Assembly (NCBI GenBank): GCA_945873855.1
Contig: CAMCEN010000011.1
Coordinates: 1 to 62,371, forward strand
Source: an uncultured Campylobacter sp.
GTDB taxonomy: Bacteria; Campylobacterota; Campylobacteria; Campylobacterales; Campylobacteraceae
DNA length: 62,371 nt
Reading direction: 5' to 3'
The notes beneath the pieces are model-generated. The model was not told the origin of the DNA. It did no database searches and worked only from the letters and a program-made list of their open reading frames with translations. Positions 8,351 to 17,294 of this stretch are shown piece by piece (positions within the stretch are counted from its first letter, which is position 1; the number at the start of each line of letters is the position of its first letter). A program made the position numbers and the translations under genes.

Positions 8351-9148
8351 CTAGCTTAAAAAGTTAGAAATTTTCTCAGCTTGAGAGTATTCTACATAGT
8401 CTTTTGGATCAAGGACGATTTGAGCCATTGTGTTGTTTTTTACATTACAAACGATAGGTGCGATGAAGTTTACGCCGCTCTCGCCGATAGTTTTGCCTAG
8501 CATAACCATGTTATATACTCTTAGATCACTTCTATCATTTATATCAAGTAGCACTTGATACGGAGTTGGTACATCAAAGCTATAATCACTTCTTAGCACA
8601 TAAGGATTAATTAGCGTAAAGCTTGTATTTTTGTGCTCTGCGCCACTTTCTACGCTTTTCATTGTTACAAAGAACTTATCAAGTGGAGTAATTTCTACCT
8701 TTGTGATATCCTCAAAGCCTAGGATAGGACCTTTTACAGTGAATAAATTTTTGTTTACCAAAGTGCCGATTTTCTCAGTTTGGCTGTATTCTGGATAGAA
8801 CTTTGGATCAAGCACTACTTGGCTGATTGTATTGTTATTCATATTACAAACAAGTGGAGCTAGGAAGTTTACGCCACTTTCTTCGATAGTGCGAGATAAC
8901 ATAACCATGTTAAAAACTCTTAGTTGGCTATCATTGTTTATATCCATTAGCACTTGATATGGAGTTGGAAGCTCAAAGTCATAATCAGGACGGACTACAT
9001 AAGGATCAATAATAGTGAAGCTCACAGGCTCTTTGTTAGCATCACGCTCTTTGCTAGTTAGTTTAAAAAAACCATTTTCAAGCTCGGTAATCTCTACACT
9101 ACGAACATCCTCAAAGCCAAGAATAGGGCTTTTAACATTTAAAATCAT
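8351..9148 (-). CDS. fliW: Flagellar assembly factor FliW, tandem double-domain form
   Basis: FliW binds flagellin and antagonises CsrA, linking filament assembly to translation. A normal FliW is about 130 residues; this protein has 265 and consists of two complete copies, residues 1-131 and 134-265. Each copy starts with VKSPILGFED or VKGPILGFED and repeats FTIIDPYVVRPDYDF / FTLINPYVLRSDYSF, PTPYQVLMDIN / PTPYQVLLDIN, ESGVNFLAPLVCN / ESGVNFIAPIVCN and VVLDPK / IVLDPK. No stop or frameshift interrupts the junction VNKNLFTV. A CAAAGGAG site precedes the ATG. It heads the pseudopilin run. Confidence 0.9.
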   Translation of the reverse strand: MILNVKSPILGFEDVRSVEITELENGFFKLTSKERDANKEPVSFTIIDPYVVRPDYDFELPTPYQVLMDINNDSQLRVFNMVMLSRTIEESGVNFLAPLVCNMNNNTISQVVLDPKFYPEYSQTEKIGTLVNKNLFTVKGPILGFEDITKVEITPLDKFFVTMKSVESGAEHKNTSFTLINPYVLRSDYSFDVPTPYQVLLDINDRSDLRVYNMVMLGKTIGESGVNFIAPIVCNVKNNTMAQIVLDPKDYVEYSQAEKISNFLS

Positions 9149-9220
9149 TTTTTCTCCTTTGAAATATTTACGCTATTTTATCACAAATTTTTTTTAAATA
9201 GATGAAAAATTAAGCATTTT

Positions 9221-10915
9221 CTATGAAAATTCTTTTAGAATTTCTTTAAATTCATCCATTTTTGGCGTGGCGATTATCTTTTTTCTAAGCTCTCCGCTTT
9301 CAAAAATCAAAAAAGCAGGCGGACCAAAAATAGAGTAGAATTCTAGAATTCCTTGCTTATTTTCGCTCATATTGCTCAAATCTACTTTGATGATTTCAAA
9401 ATTACTAAGCAATTTTTGTGCCATCTCATCTTTGCTAAGTTCTTTTTCAAACTCTATACAATTTACACACCAAGACGCCCAAAAGTCTACTATTATAGGT
9501 TTTGAGGCAGTTTTTATTTTTTCTTGAAGTTTGCTTAAATCATCTATGCTTAAATCTGCTTTTAGCTCAGTTGCAGCAGCATTTGAGCTAAATCTAGAAT
9601 TCCCTACCCCAAAAGATAGAGCAAAAATCATAAAACAAGCAAACCCAGCAGCTATAAAACTAAGATTTAAAGCTAAAAATGCTCTAGCAATAGCATTTGC
9701 GGGTGCCTTGAAATCAGCCAAAAACACCCCAGCAAAAACTCCCAAAAGTCCGTATAAAATCCACGCAAAATCACCTATAATGCGAGAAAGCAGCCAAATA
9801 GCAACCCCAAGCATAACAAAGCCAAAAATCTGCGTGATTTTCATCATCCAAGCCCCAGGTCTAGGCATACTAGCAAAACCAGCACCGATAGCCAGCAGCG
9901 GTGCTCCCATACCAAGCCCAAGCGCAAAAAGCGCAAATCCACCAAGCAAAATATCCCCAGAGCCTGCTATATAAAGCAAAGCTCCCGCCAAAGGTGCTGC
10001 TACGCAAGGACTTAGGATAAGGGCTGAAAGAGCTCCCATGAAAATCACTCCAAAATGCCCTGAAAATGCGCCAGCTTTGGCGTTTAAGAAGTTATTAAAT
10101 CTAACAAAAATGGCTGAGTGTGAGCTAAAAATAAGAACTGCTAAAAGCACAAAAATAATAGCACCAAAAATAATAAAAATAGGCTGCTGCAAATAAGCTG
10201 CAAGCCCAGCACCCAAAGTAGCTGCAAGCACGCCAAGCACAGCATTTGCTATGCTCATTGCTAGCACGTATTCTAGGCTTGAGAGCAGTTTTGCGCCCCT
10301 GCTTGCGCCACTACTTGCTTTTGCTACGATGATGCCACTTAGCACAGGCACCATAGGCAGCACGCACGGAGTAAGGCTAAGTAAAATTCCATAGCCAAAA
10401 AAGCTAGCTAGTATCCAAAAAAACGAGCTTTTGCTAAGTTCGTTTGCGATTTGTTCATCACTACTGAGGCTGGTTTTGCTAGGTTGCTTTTGAGCATTTA
10501 CTATATTTAGCTTAGTTTCAAGCACCTTTGGTGGGGCAAGAGAAAGCCTAAACTCACTTCTCATCGGCGCATAGCAAAATCCAGTATACGAACAGCCCTG
10601 AAATGCGACTATTACATTGCTCTTTTTATCATCAAAGCCTTTTAATATCCCCATGGGGATAAAAATATTAAAGCTTTCATTAAGTTCGTTATTTGCTGGC
10701 TTTGGTAGCTCCAAAAGTGCGCTTATATCGTTATTTTCTACTAATACTTTTAGTTTATCAGCATAAAGATACACGCTTTTATCAAAGTTTATGTCAAGCT
10801 CAAAGCCACCGCCTACACTCTTAGCGCTAAAATTAAAGGCACTATCTTTGTCTAGTTCAGCGCTAAAAGCAAAACTGAACCAAAAACTAATAAAAATTGT
10901 AAAAATTCGTAACAT
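9221..10915 (-). CDS. dsbD: Thiol:disulfide interchange protein DsbD
   Basis: Moves electrons from cytoplasmic thioredoxin across the inner membrane to periplasmic disulfide partners. Order: signal peptide MLRIFTIFISFWFSFAFSAE; periplasmic alpha domain with a Cys pair (GCSYTGFCYAP); eight-helix membrane core with LTPCVLPMVPVL and SPCVAAPLAGAL; C-terminal thioredoxin domain with WCVNC at about 482-486. I start at 10915 because the signal peptide begins there; the frame stays open upstream but runs into the ppk2 leader. Two R1 pieces are in frame: GNSRFSS before the thioredoxin domain and GILEFYS within it. Length 564. Confidence 0.92.
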   Translation of the reverse strand: MLRIFTIFISFWFSFAFSAELDKDSAFNFSAKSVGGGFELDINFDKSVYLYADKLKVLVENNDISALLELPKPANNELNESFNIFIPMGILKGFDDKKSNVIVAFQGCSYTGFCYAPMRSEFRLSLAPPKVLETKLNIVNAQKQPSKTSLSSDEQIANELSKSSFFWILASFFGYGILLSLTPCVLPMVPVLSGIIVAKASSGASRGAKLLSSLEYVLAMSIANAVLGVLAATLGAGLAAYLQQPIFIIFGAIIFVLLAVLIFSSHSAIFVRFNNFLNAKAGAFSGHFGVIFMGALSALILSPCVAAPLAGALLYIAGSGDILLGGFALFALGLGMGAPLLAIGAGFASMPRPGAWMMKITQIFGFVMLGVAIWLLSRIIGDFAWILYGLLGVFAGVFLADFKAPANAIARAFLALNLSFIAAGFACFMIFALSFGVGNSRFSSNAAATELKADLSIDDLSKLQEKIKTASKPIIVDFWASWCVNCIEFEKELSKDEMAQKLLSNFEIIKVDLSNMSENKQGILEFYSIFGPPAFLIFESGELRKKIIATPKMDEFKEILKEFS

Positions 10916-10984
10916 TCTTTTAACACTTTTTTGAAAAATTCGTAAATTTAAATACATTTTTAGCAAAACTTTGTAAATATTAGC

Positions 10985-10990
10985 TAAAAT
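10985..10990 (+). promoter_or_regulatory. Putative -10 element of ppk2
   Basis: GCTAAAAT lies about 27 bp before the ppk2 ATG in the AT-rich divergent region with dsbD. Confidence 0.35.
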
Positions 10991-11017
10991 TTCTAAATTT
11001 TTCGCAAAGGAGCAAAA

Positions 11018-11872
11018 ATGTCTGAGGAAATCAAAAAAGACAAAGAAAGCAAATATGTTACCATCAAGGTAAAAAAGAAAAAGCTTAAATATGAAAAAGA
11101 GCTTGTAAAACTTCAAATTGAGCTACTTAAACTTCAAAGCTATGTAAAAGAAAAAGGCCTAAAGGTGCTAATCCTCACAGAAGGCCGCGATGCAGCTGGT
11201 AAGGGTGGCACAATCAAACGCATCACCGAGCACTTAAATCCTCGTGGGTGCCGCGTGGTAGCGCTTGAAAAACCAAGCGATGTAGAGCGCACACAATGGT
11301 ATTTTCAACGCTACATAAAACACCTGCCTAGCGCAGGCGAAATCGTGATCTTTGATCGTAGTTGGTATAACCGTGGTGGCGTTGAGCCTGTAATGGGCTT
11401 TTGTACCAACGAAGAGCACAATATGTTTTTACGCCAAGTGCCAAAACTAGAAGAAATGCTAGTAAACTCTGGCATAATTTTGTTTAAGTTCTACTTCTCA
11501 GTTAGCAAAGAAGAGCAAAAAGCTCGTTTTGATAGCCGCAAGGACGACCCACTAAAACAATACAAACTCTCGCCAGTCGATCAACAAAGCCAAATTCTTT
11601 GGGAGCAGTACACCCTAGCAAAATACTCAATGCTACTAGCATCAAATACTGATTTTGCGCCGTGGACTATTATTGTTAGCAATGATAAGAAAAAAGCTAG
11701 ATTAAATACGATAAAATCGATTCTAGCTCGTATTGACTATCCTAAAAAAATCAGTAAAAAAGAGCTAGAAGTTGATGAAAAGCTTGTAAAAACAGGCTCA
11801 CAAGAAATCGCTATCATGGCAAAAACACTTCGCAATGAAGGTCTTAAAAAAATAGAAGATAAGAAAAAATAA
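11018..11872 (+). CDS. ppk2: Polyphosphate kinase 2 family enzyme
   Basis: PPK2 enzymes use polyphosphate to phosphorylate nucleotides. The Walker A motif EGRDAAGKGGT is at 55-65, Walker B IFDRSWYNR at 111-119, and the lid region includes ARFDSRKDDPLKQYKLS. The 284-residue length is that of a one-domain PPK2. The ATG follows AAAGGAGC. In C. jejuni polyphosphate enzymes affect stress survival; which nucleotide is preferred cannot be read here. Confidence 0.9.
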   Translation: MSEEIKKDKESKYVTIKVKKKKLKYEKELVKLQIELLKLQSYVKEKGLKVLILTEGRDAAGKGGTIKRITEHLNPRGCRVVALEKPSDVERTQWYFQRYIKHLPSAGEIVIFDRSWYNRGGVEPVMGFCTNEEHNMFLRQVPKLEEMLVNSGIILFKFYFSVSKEEQKARFDSRKDDPLKQYKLSPVDQQSQILWEQYTLAKYSMLLASNTDFAPWTIIVSNDKKKARLNTIKSILARIDYPKKISKKELEVDEKLVKTGSQEIAIMAKTLRNEGLKKIEDKKK

Positions 11873-11889
11873 GTTTTTTTAAACTATTT

Positions 11890-12240
11890 TTAAAAATTCC
11901 CTAGGGAATTCTAGTTATTGGAATTCTGGTTAGGGAATTCTAAAATTCCGTCATTGCGGAATTCTGTCATTGCGAGCGAAGCGAAGCAATCTCATTCAAG
12001 TTTTAAGGAATTTTAGAATTCCCCACTATGTCATCACCTAGCTTGACTGGGTGATCTCTAGGGAATTCTTTTTGGAATTCTAGTTATTGGAATTCTAGTT
12101 GTAAATCTAAAATTCCGTGGGTATTATTTTTTTGGGGTTATGGGGTATTTTTTAGTTTTTTAGGCGATTTTTGGCTAAGAGTTTATCTAGAATTCCATAG
12201 ATTTTATTCTAGAATTCCCTAAGGAATTCTAGATTTATAA
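11890..12240. repeat. Intergenic R1/R2/R3/R4 mosaic
   Basis: No gene. In order: R1 halves, one R2 (about 11952-11992), an R3 hairpin with GTCATCACCTAGCTTGACTG (12026-12058), more R1 halves, one R4 (TTTGGGGTTATGGGGTA, about 12131-12148) and R1 halves close to the malic enzyme stop codon. It lies between convergent genes. Confidence 0.8.
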
Positions 12241-12252
12241 AGAATTATAAGG

Positions 12253-13494
12253 CTATTTTCTAGCTACGCCGCTTTTTCTAGCAGCATCAGCTACTGCGCC
12301 GCTAACTTTTTCAAGTAGGCGTGGGTCAAACGGACTTGGTATCACATACTCTTTGCCAAACTCTATTTTGCGGCCGTGAATGCTCTCTAATGTAGCTTTG
12401 ATATCGCTTGGCATAGCATCTCTTGCAAGCTCAGCTAGAGCGTTTGCTGCTGCCATTTTCATCTCTTCGTTTATTGCTTTTGCGCTTACACTTAGTGCGC
12501 CTTTAAAAATATATGGAAAGCCAAGAACATTATTTATTTGATTTGGCTCATCACTTCTGCCTGTTGCGATGATCGCATCTGGGCGAGCTTTGCGTGCTAG
12601 GGCTGGAGCGATTTCTGGATTTGGATTGCTCATTACAAAGATTAGTGGATTTTCACTCATGCCTGCTATATCATCTTCGCTTATGATATCAGCTCTGCTT
12701 AGTCCTAGTAGTACATCAGCGCCTTTTAGAGCATCTTTGTAGCTAGCTATGCTTCTACCCTGCTCAGCTAGTTTTGCTTTATCCACAGCAAAGGCTCTTT
12801 TATACTCATCAAGTCCACTTCTATCAGTAGTAAGTGCGCCTTTGCTATCAAACATTACTATATCTTTTACTCCAAGGGCTCTTGCCATAGTAGCACAGCT
12901 TATAGCTGCTCCGCCTGCGCCACATACTACCACGCGAAGGTCGCTAATATTTTTATTTACGATTTTTGCGCCGTTTATAATGCCAGCTGTGCAAATGATA
13001 GCTGTGCCATGCTGATCGTCGTGCATGATAGGAATATCAAGGATTTTTTTAAGCTCTGTTTCTATATAAAAGCACTCTGGGGCTTTAATATCCTCAAGGT
13101 TAATACCGCCAAAGGTAGGGGCTAGTGCACGCACGATATCAACTAGTTTTTTAGGGTCTTTCTCATCAAGCTCTATATCAAAAGCATCAATGCCAGCAAA
13201 GCGTTTAAATAACACACTTTTACCTTCCATTACAGGCTTGCTAGCAAGCGCGCCAAGGTCGCCTAAGCCCAAAATCGCAGTTCCGTTGCTGATAACGCCT
13301 ACTAGATTTGAGCGGTTTGTTAGCTCATAGCCTTTATTAGCATCTTTTTCTATTTCTAAACAAGGGTAAGCCACGCCTGGTGAGTAAGCAAGGCTTAAAT
13401 CATCTTGACTTGCTACGCTTGTTTTTACATTTATCTCTATTTTACCGCCTTGGTGGTAGTCTAAGGCTGCTTTTTTTAGCTCTTCTTTTGTCAT
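12253..13494 (-). CDS. Malic enzyme, short NAD(P)-dependent type
   Basis: Oxidative decarboxylation of malate to pyruvate with NAD(P)H formation. It has the N-terminal AYSPGVAYPC, the substrate and metal segment LEDIKAPECF followed by MHDDQHGTAI, the dinucleotide fold VVVCGAGGAAISC and FVMSNPNPEIAP. At 413 residues it lacks the phosphotransacetylase-like C-terminal domain of long MaeB. In Campylobacter, which lives on organic and amino acids, it supplies pyruvate. The ATG is preceded by AAAGGAG. Confidence 0.92.
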   Translation of the reverse strand: MTKEELKKAALDYHQGGKIEINVKTSVASQDDLSLAYSPGVAYPCLEIEKDANKGYELTNRSNLVGVISNGTAILGLGDLGALASKPVMEGKSVLFKRFAGIDAFDIELDEKDPKKLVDIVRALAPTFGGINLEDIKAPECFYIETELKKILDIPIMHDDQHGTAIICTAGIINGAKIVNKNISDLRVVVCGAGGAAISCATMARALGVKDIVMFDSKGALTTDRSGLDEYKRAFAVDKAKLAEQGRSIASYKDALKGADVLLGLSRADIISEDDIAGMSENPLIFVMSNPNPEIAPALARKARPDAIIATGRSDEPNQINNVLGFPYIFKGALSVSAKAINEEMKMAAANALAELARDAMPSDIKATLESIHGRKIEFGKEYVIPSPFDPRLLEKVSGAVADAARKSGVARK

Positions 13495-13605
13495 TTTTAC
13501 TCCTTTAATCTAAAAATTCAGCAATTTTAGCGCAAGTTTTTTAAAAAATAAATTAATTTAAAAATTTAAGCAAATTTTAATAAATTATGTTTCTTTTTGT
13601 AACAA

Positions 13606-13648
13606 AAAAGGCGCAGTTCTTAGAAAAACTCTAAAAACTGCGCCTTTT
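13606..13648 (-). terminator. Rho-independent terminator after ahpC
   Basis: A perfect 9-bp stem GGCGCAGTT/AACTGCGCC (13610-13618 and 13636-13644) is extended by A-run/T-run pairing, so it can act in both directions. It is 41 bp past the ahpC stop and is one of few conventional terminators in the window. Confidence 0.8.
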
Positions 13649-13688
13649 ATCCCTAAAGCTAGGGAATTCTAGAATTCTAGATTTAGAA

Positions 13689-14285
13689 TTATAGTTTGCT
13701 AGCGTTGTCGCTTAGGTAGTCAGCCACACCCTCAGTTGTAGCTTTCATACCTTTATCGCCTTTGTGCCAGCCAGCAGGGCAAACTTCGCCGTGCTCGTTT
13801 GTAAATAGCATAGTATCAACCATGCGAACCATTTCATCAATGTTTCTACCTAGTGGTAGGTCGTTGATTACTGCGTGGCGAACTGTGCCATCAGCATCGA
13901 TTAGGAATGATCCACGAAGTGCTACTGCATTGTCAAATAGAACATCAAATGCTCTTGCCCAGTCTCTTTTTACATCAGCAACAAGTGGGAATTGAACTCT
14001 GCCGATACCGCCAGCTTTAGGCTCAGTCTCTCTCCATGCAAAGTGGCAGTACTCATTGTCACCACTTACGCCAATTACGCTAATGCCGCGCTCAGCGAAG
14101 TCTTTAAAGCGGTTATCAAATGCGATAATCTCGCTTGGACATACGAAAGTAAAGTCTTTTGGATAGAAAAATACTACCGCACCTTTTGGTCCGATGTTGC
14201 TGTATAGGTCAAAGTTTTCCTCAATTTGACCATTGCCTAGAACTGCTACGCCACTTACGCGTGGTGCTTTGTTTGTTACGATCAT
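13689..14285 (-). CDS. ahpC: Alkyl hydroperoxide reductase C, typical 2-Cys peroxiredoxin
   Basis: Reduces hydrogen peroxide, organic peroxides and peroxynitrite. The peroxidatic Cys49 is in DFTFVCPSE and the resolving Cys169 in GEVCPAGW; GVSGDNEYCHFAW and LRGSFLID are family segments. 198 residues. I start at 14285 because AAGGAGAAAAACA precedes it; an upstream in-frame ATG would add 32 unconserved residues. Monocistronic: its own terminator follows and accD diverges. Peroxide-responsive control is usual in Campylobacter, but no clear operator is visible to me. Confidence 0.95.
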   Translation of the reverse strand: MIVTNKAPRVSGVAVLGNGQIEENFDLYSNIGPKGAVVFFYPKDFTFVCPSEIIAFDNRFKDFAERGISVIGVSGDNEYCHFAWRETEPKAGGIGRVQFPLVADVKRDWARAFDVLFDNAVALRGSFLIDADGTVRHAVINDLPLGRNIDEMVRMVDTMLFTNEHGEVCPAGWHKGDKGMKATTEGVADYLSDNASKL

Positions 14286-14419
14286 TGTTTTTCTCCTTGA
14301 AATATTTGCGATAATTTTTATCGTCTGCGAAATTGTATTGAAATAAGAATAAATTTTATGTAAACGAAAATTTAAAAACATTTTTTTGCCAAATTTGCTA
14401 GAAATTGCTTATTTTTTTG

Positions 14420-14425
14420 TATAAT
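14420..14425 (+). promoter_or_regulatory. Promoter -10 of accD
   Basis: TTTTTTTGTATAAT, a T-run followed by a perfect TATAAT, lies about 30 bp before the accD ATG. It is the clearest Campylobacter-type sigma-70 promoter in this region. Confidence 0.6.
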
Positions 14426-14455
14426 AGCGTGATTTTAAAAAAGAAAGGCAATGTA

Positions 14456-15292
14456 ATGTTTGGCAATTTATTAAGCAAAATTCGCCGTCCACAAGCCAAG
14501 CAGGGCGAGGCGCCAAGCCACTGGATAAAGTGCCCTTCGTGTAATTCTCTTATGTATAATAAAGAAGTAGAAGCTTGTTTTAATGTCTGCCCAAAATGCT
14601 CTTATCATATGAGAATTTCAGCTCTTGCTCGCATTGAACTACTTAGTGATGATGGGAGTTTTGCTGAGTTTGATAGTGAACTTAGACCAAATGACCCTTT
14701 GCATTTTGTGGATAAAAAAAGCTATAAAAAACGCATAGAAGAAGGTCAGAGTAAAACAGGTCGCGCAAGCTCGGTTATAGCTGGCGAGTGTAATATAGAC
14801 GGACTTGGCGTCCAGCTTGTAGTCTTTGATTTTAGTTTTATGGGTGGCTCGCTAGGCTCAGTAGAGGGTGAGAAAATAACTCGCGCAGTCCATAGAGCTA
14901 TTGCTAAAAGAGAACCGCTTATAATAGTAAGTGCTTCAGGTGGAGCTAGAATGCAAGAAAGCTGCTTTTCGCTACTTCAAATGAGTAAAACAAGTGCTGC
15001 TTTGCAGCTTTTAGCTCAGGCAAAGCTACCTTATATCAGTGTTTTAACAGATCCTACTATGGGCGGGGTTTCTGCTAGCTTTGCGTGGCTAGGAGATCTT
15101 ATCATCGCCGAGCCTGGCGCACTAATTGGTTTTGCAGGACAAAGAGTAATAGAACAAACCATAAAAGCACAATTGCCTGAGGGCTTTCAAAGAGCAGAGT
15201 TTTTACTAGAACACGGCTTAATAGATGCTATCGTGCCAAGAGCCGAGCAAAAAAGCTACATCGCTGATGTGCTAAGATTTTTAATGAAATAA
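14456..15292 (+). CDS. accD: Acetyl-CoA carboxylase carboxyltransferase subunit beta
   Basis: Part of the carboxyltransferase that makes malonyl-CoA for fatty acid synthesis. The N-terminal zinc ribbon has Cys26, Cys29, Cys45 and Cys48 (CPSC...CPKC), followed by the crotonase-like domain with GGSLGSVEGEKI, SASGGARMQE and DPTMGGVSASFA. 278 residues. The ATG at 14456 is chosen over an upstream TTG because the zinc-ribbon protein begins MFGNLL and AAGAAAGG precedes it. It overlaps rlmH by one base. accBC are elsewhere in the window. Confidence 0.95.
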   Translation: MFGNLLSKIRRPQAKQGEAPSHWIKCPSCNSLMYNKEVEACFNVCPKCSYHMRISALARIELLSDDGSFAEFDSELRPNDPLHFVDKKSYKKRIEEGQSKTGRASSVIAGECNIDGLGVQLVVFDFSFMGGSLGSVEGEKITRAVHRAIAKREPLIIVSASGGARMQESCFSLLQMSKTSAALQLLAQAKLPYISVLTDPTMGGVSASFAWLGDLIIAEPGALIGFAGQRVIEQTIKAQLPEGFQRAEFLLEHGLIDAIVPRAEQKSYIADVLRFLMK

Positions 15293-15747
15293 TGAAACAA
15301 ATCACTGTGTATTCATGCTTTAAAGGCGAGGATTATGATCTTAGTGCTTTTATTAAAGCTAGCTTAAAATGGGCAAAAATCAGTGATATAAATAAATTTA
15401 GCCCAAATATTGCCAAAGCGCAAAGCTCTGGGGATATAATGCTAGCTAAAAAAAGCTATGAAAGTGCGTATGAGACGCATTTGGACGGATTTTGTATAGC
15501 CCTAGATGAAAGGGGCAAAGCTATGGATAGCTTAGAGTTTGCTAAGCTCATTGAGCCTCATAATAAAATTAACTTTTTTATCGGTGGGGCTTATGGTTTT
15601 AGCGATGAGTTTAGGGGCAAAATGCACGCCCTGCTCTCACTCTCAAAACTTACTATGGCGCATAAAATCGCAAAACTCGTGCTATTTGAGCAGATTTTTA
15701 GAGCTCTTAGCATTAGCGCAAATCATCCATATCACAAGGGAGAATAA
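15292..15747 (+). CDS. rlmH: 23S rRNA pseudouridine-1915 N3-methyltransferase
   Basis: SPOUT-fold methyltransferase acting on assembled 70S ribosomes. 151 residues, with the SAM-binding knot segment FFIGGAYGFSDEFR and the C-terminal LSKLTMAHKIAKLVLFEQIFRALSI ending in NHPYHKGE, typical of RlmH (NHPYHR in many). The start overlaps the accD stop (TAATG). The adjacency accD-rlmH is common in Campylobacterota. Confidence 0.92.
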   Translation: MKQITVYSCFKGEDYDLSAFIKASLKWAKISDINKFSPNIAKAQSSGDIMLAKKSYESAYETHLDGFCIALDERGKAMDSLEFAKLIEPHNKINFFIGGAYGFSDEFRGKMHALLSLSKLTMAHKIAKLVLFEQIFRALSISANHPYHKGE

Positions 15748-16749
15748 ATGTCAAAACGATATATTTTGTATTCAGTAGCTTATATAGCTTTGGTGGCTGC
15801 TATTGCTTTTTATTTTAGCTCGCAGAACTTTACTATTCAAACTTTTGGCTACGAGCTTACACTGCCAGTTGCTGCGTGGTGCGTGCTGCCAGTTGCTATT
15901 TTTGCGCTGCTTAGCGTGCTACACATGATGTTTTATGGCTTTAAGCATTATCTAGACAGCAGGGCTTTAAAAAGCGATATGGAGAGCTTTGAGAGCTTTG
16001 CAAAAGAGAGTTTTTTAGGCTTAGAGAGCAATAAAGAGTTTAAAACGCCTTTGTATACAAGTGCGGTCTCAGTTTTGCGAGCTTTAAATCCGCTAAATTC
16101 TTTTGGTTCGCCTAGTTTTAAAAACGAAGGTTTGCAAACTGCCTATGAAACATTTACTAAGGTGCGAAATGGCGAAGTTGTAGATCTAAAAAGCTTTCGT
16201 TTACCAAAAACAAATGCGCTTTTTATCCAAAATGAAATAAACAAGGCAAAAACTGATGTCAAACACGCCATTTCACTGCTTAGCTCAAAAGATGAGCTGC
16301 CAAGTGCCCTACTAGATGCTGCTAAGAAAAATGCTGTGGCAAATGCTGATTATAATCTACTTAGCAAAACTAGAGTAAAGTTTGATTTTAACGATATTTG
16401 CGTGCTTTTAGAGCGTCTTGGACAAAAGCAGATTGAAATAGCTGGCGATGAGCTTTTAAGCCTGCTAAAAACCGAGGGGCTAAGTAGCGAAAACTACCTA
16501 AGATTTGCTAAAATCTTAAAGAAAAGAATCAGCCCTGATATGCTAATAAATATCTTTAAAAAACTGCGCTTAGAGCTGCCTATTGCTAGTGAGGCTTGTT
16601 TTTATCTGCTTTATGATTTACAGATGATTGATGAGCTAAGAGAGCTTTTAAATGCTTGCGAGGGCGAGAGATTTGAGCGTATTGAGGTGCTTTTATTTTT
16701 GCGTGACCATGGAAAAATGGAAAAAGCTGATTTGATTTATAATCTATAA
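15748..16749 (+). CDS. Conserved-looking membrane protein of unknown function
   Basis: 333 residues, starting directly after the rlmH stop, so translationally linked to accD-rlmH. Two membrane helices near residues 7-25 and 41-65 (IALVAAIAFYF and VAAWCVLPVAIFALLSVLHMM) precede a long, mostly helical soluble domain probably on the cytoplasmic side. C-terminal repeats of short helices (LERLGQKQIEI, LLKTEGLSSENYLRF, LFLRDHGKMEKADLIYN) hint at a TPR-like or armadillo-like fold. I do not recognise a named family. Confidence 0.65.
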   Translation: MSKRYILYSVAYIALVAAIAFYFSSQNFTIQTFGYELTLPVAAWCVLPVAIFALLSVLHMMFYGFKHYLDSRALKSDMESFESFAKESFLGLESNKEFKTPLYTSAVSVLRALNPLNSFGSPSFKNEGLQTAYETFTKVRNGEVVDLKSFRLPKTNALFIQNEINKAKTDVKHAISLLSSKDELPSALLDAAKKNAVANADYNLLSKTRVKFDFNDICVLLERLGQKQIEIAGDELLSLLKTEGLSSENYLRFAKILKKRISPDMLINIFKKLRLELPIASEACFYLLYDLQMIDELRELLNACEGERFERIEVLLFLRDHGKMEKADLIYNL

Positions 16750-16754
16750 TTTTA

Positions 16755-17290
16755 TCCTAGGAATTCTAGATTCAGGAATTTTGAATTCAATATAGAATTC
16801 CTAAGACTAAAATTCCTGCGCGAAATTCCCTAGGAATTCTAAAATTCCTAAAACTAGAATTCCTATTTTTGTTTCGCATCCGCATTTTCTTGGTGCTACT
16901 TTTTTTGCTTCGCATCTGCTGGTTGCTAAGTTTTTGGGGGTTGGGGGATTTTTATATTAGGGAATTCTAAATTTTTAGGATTTTTACTAGGAATTCTAGT
17001 TTTTATTTTAGGAATTTTGTAATTTACTAAAATTCGTCATTGCGAGGCTTTGAGAAAAGAGGGAACAATCTCATTTATTAAGCCTTGAACGAGATTACTT
17101 CGGTCGCTTTGCTCCCTCGCAATAACGAAATTTCTGTAATGACGGAATTTTAGAATTCTATGTGATGAGATCCCCCAGTCAAGCTGGGGGATGACACAAG
17201 GCAAGTCAGAGAAATTCTAAAATTCCCTAAATAAAATTTAGAATTCCCAAATAAAATTCTAGAATTCCTAAGCGAAATTCTAGTTAAAAT
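16755..17290. repeat. Intergenic repeat mosaic
   Basis: No gene in about 540 bp. It contains R1 halves, two TTTGCTTCGCATCYGCTGG or similar pieces, one R4 (TTTTTGGGGGTTGGGGGA, about 16931-16948), R2 hairpins (around 17036-17075 and 17086-17127), one R3 (GATCCCCCAGTCAAGCTGG, 17169-17195) and several R1 halves ending next to the neighbouring stop codon. Confidence 0.8.
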
Positions 17291-17294
17291 CTTC

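Noticed and set aside
9015-9197. Short plus-strand frame opposite fliW
   Set aside because: A shadow of the fliW frame with low-complexity Ser/Leu content.
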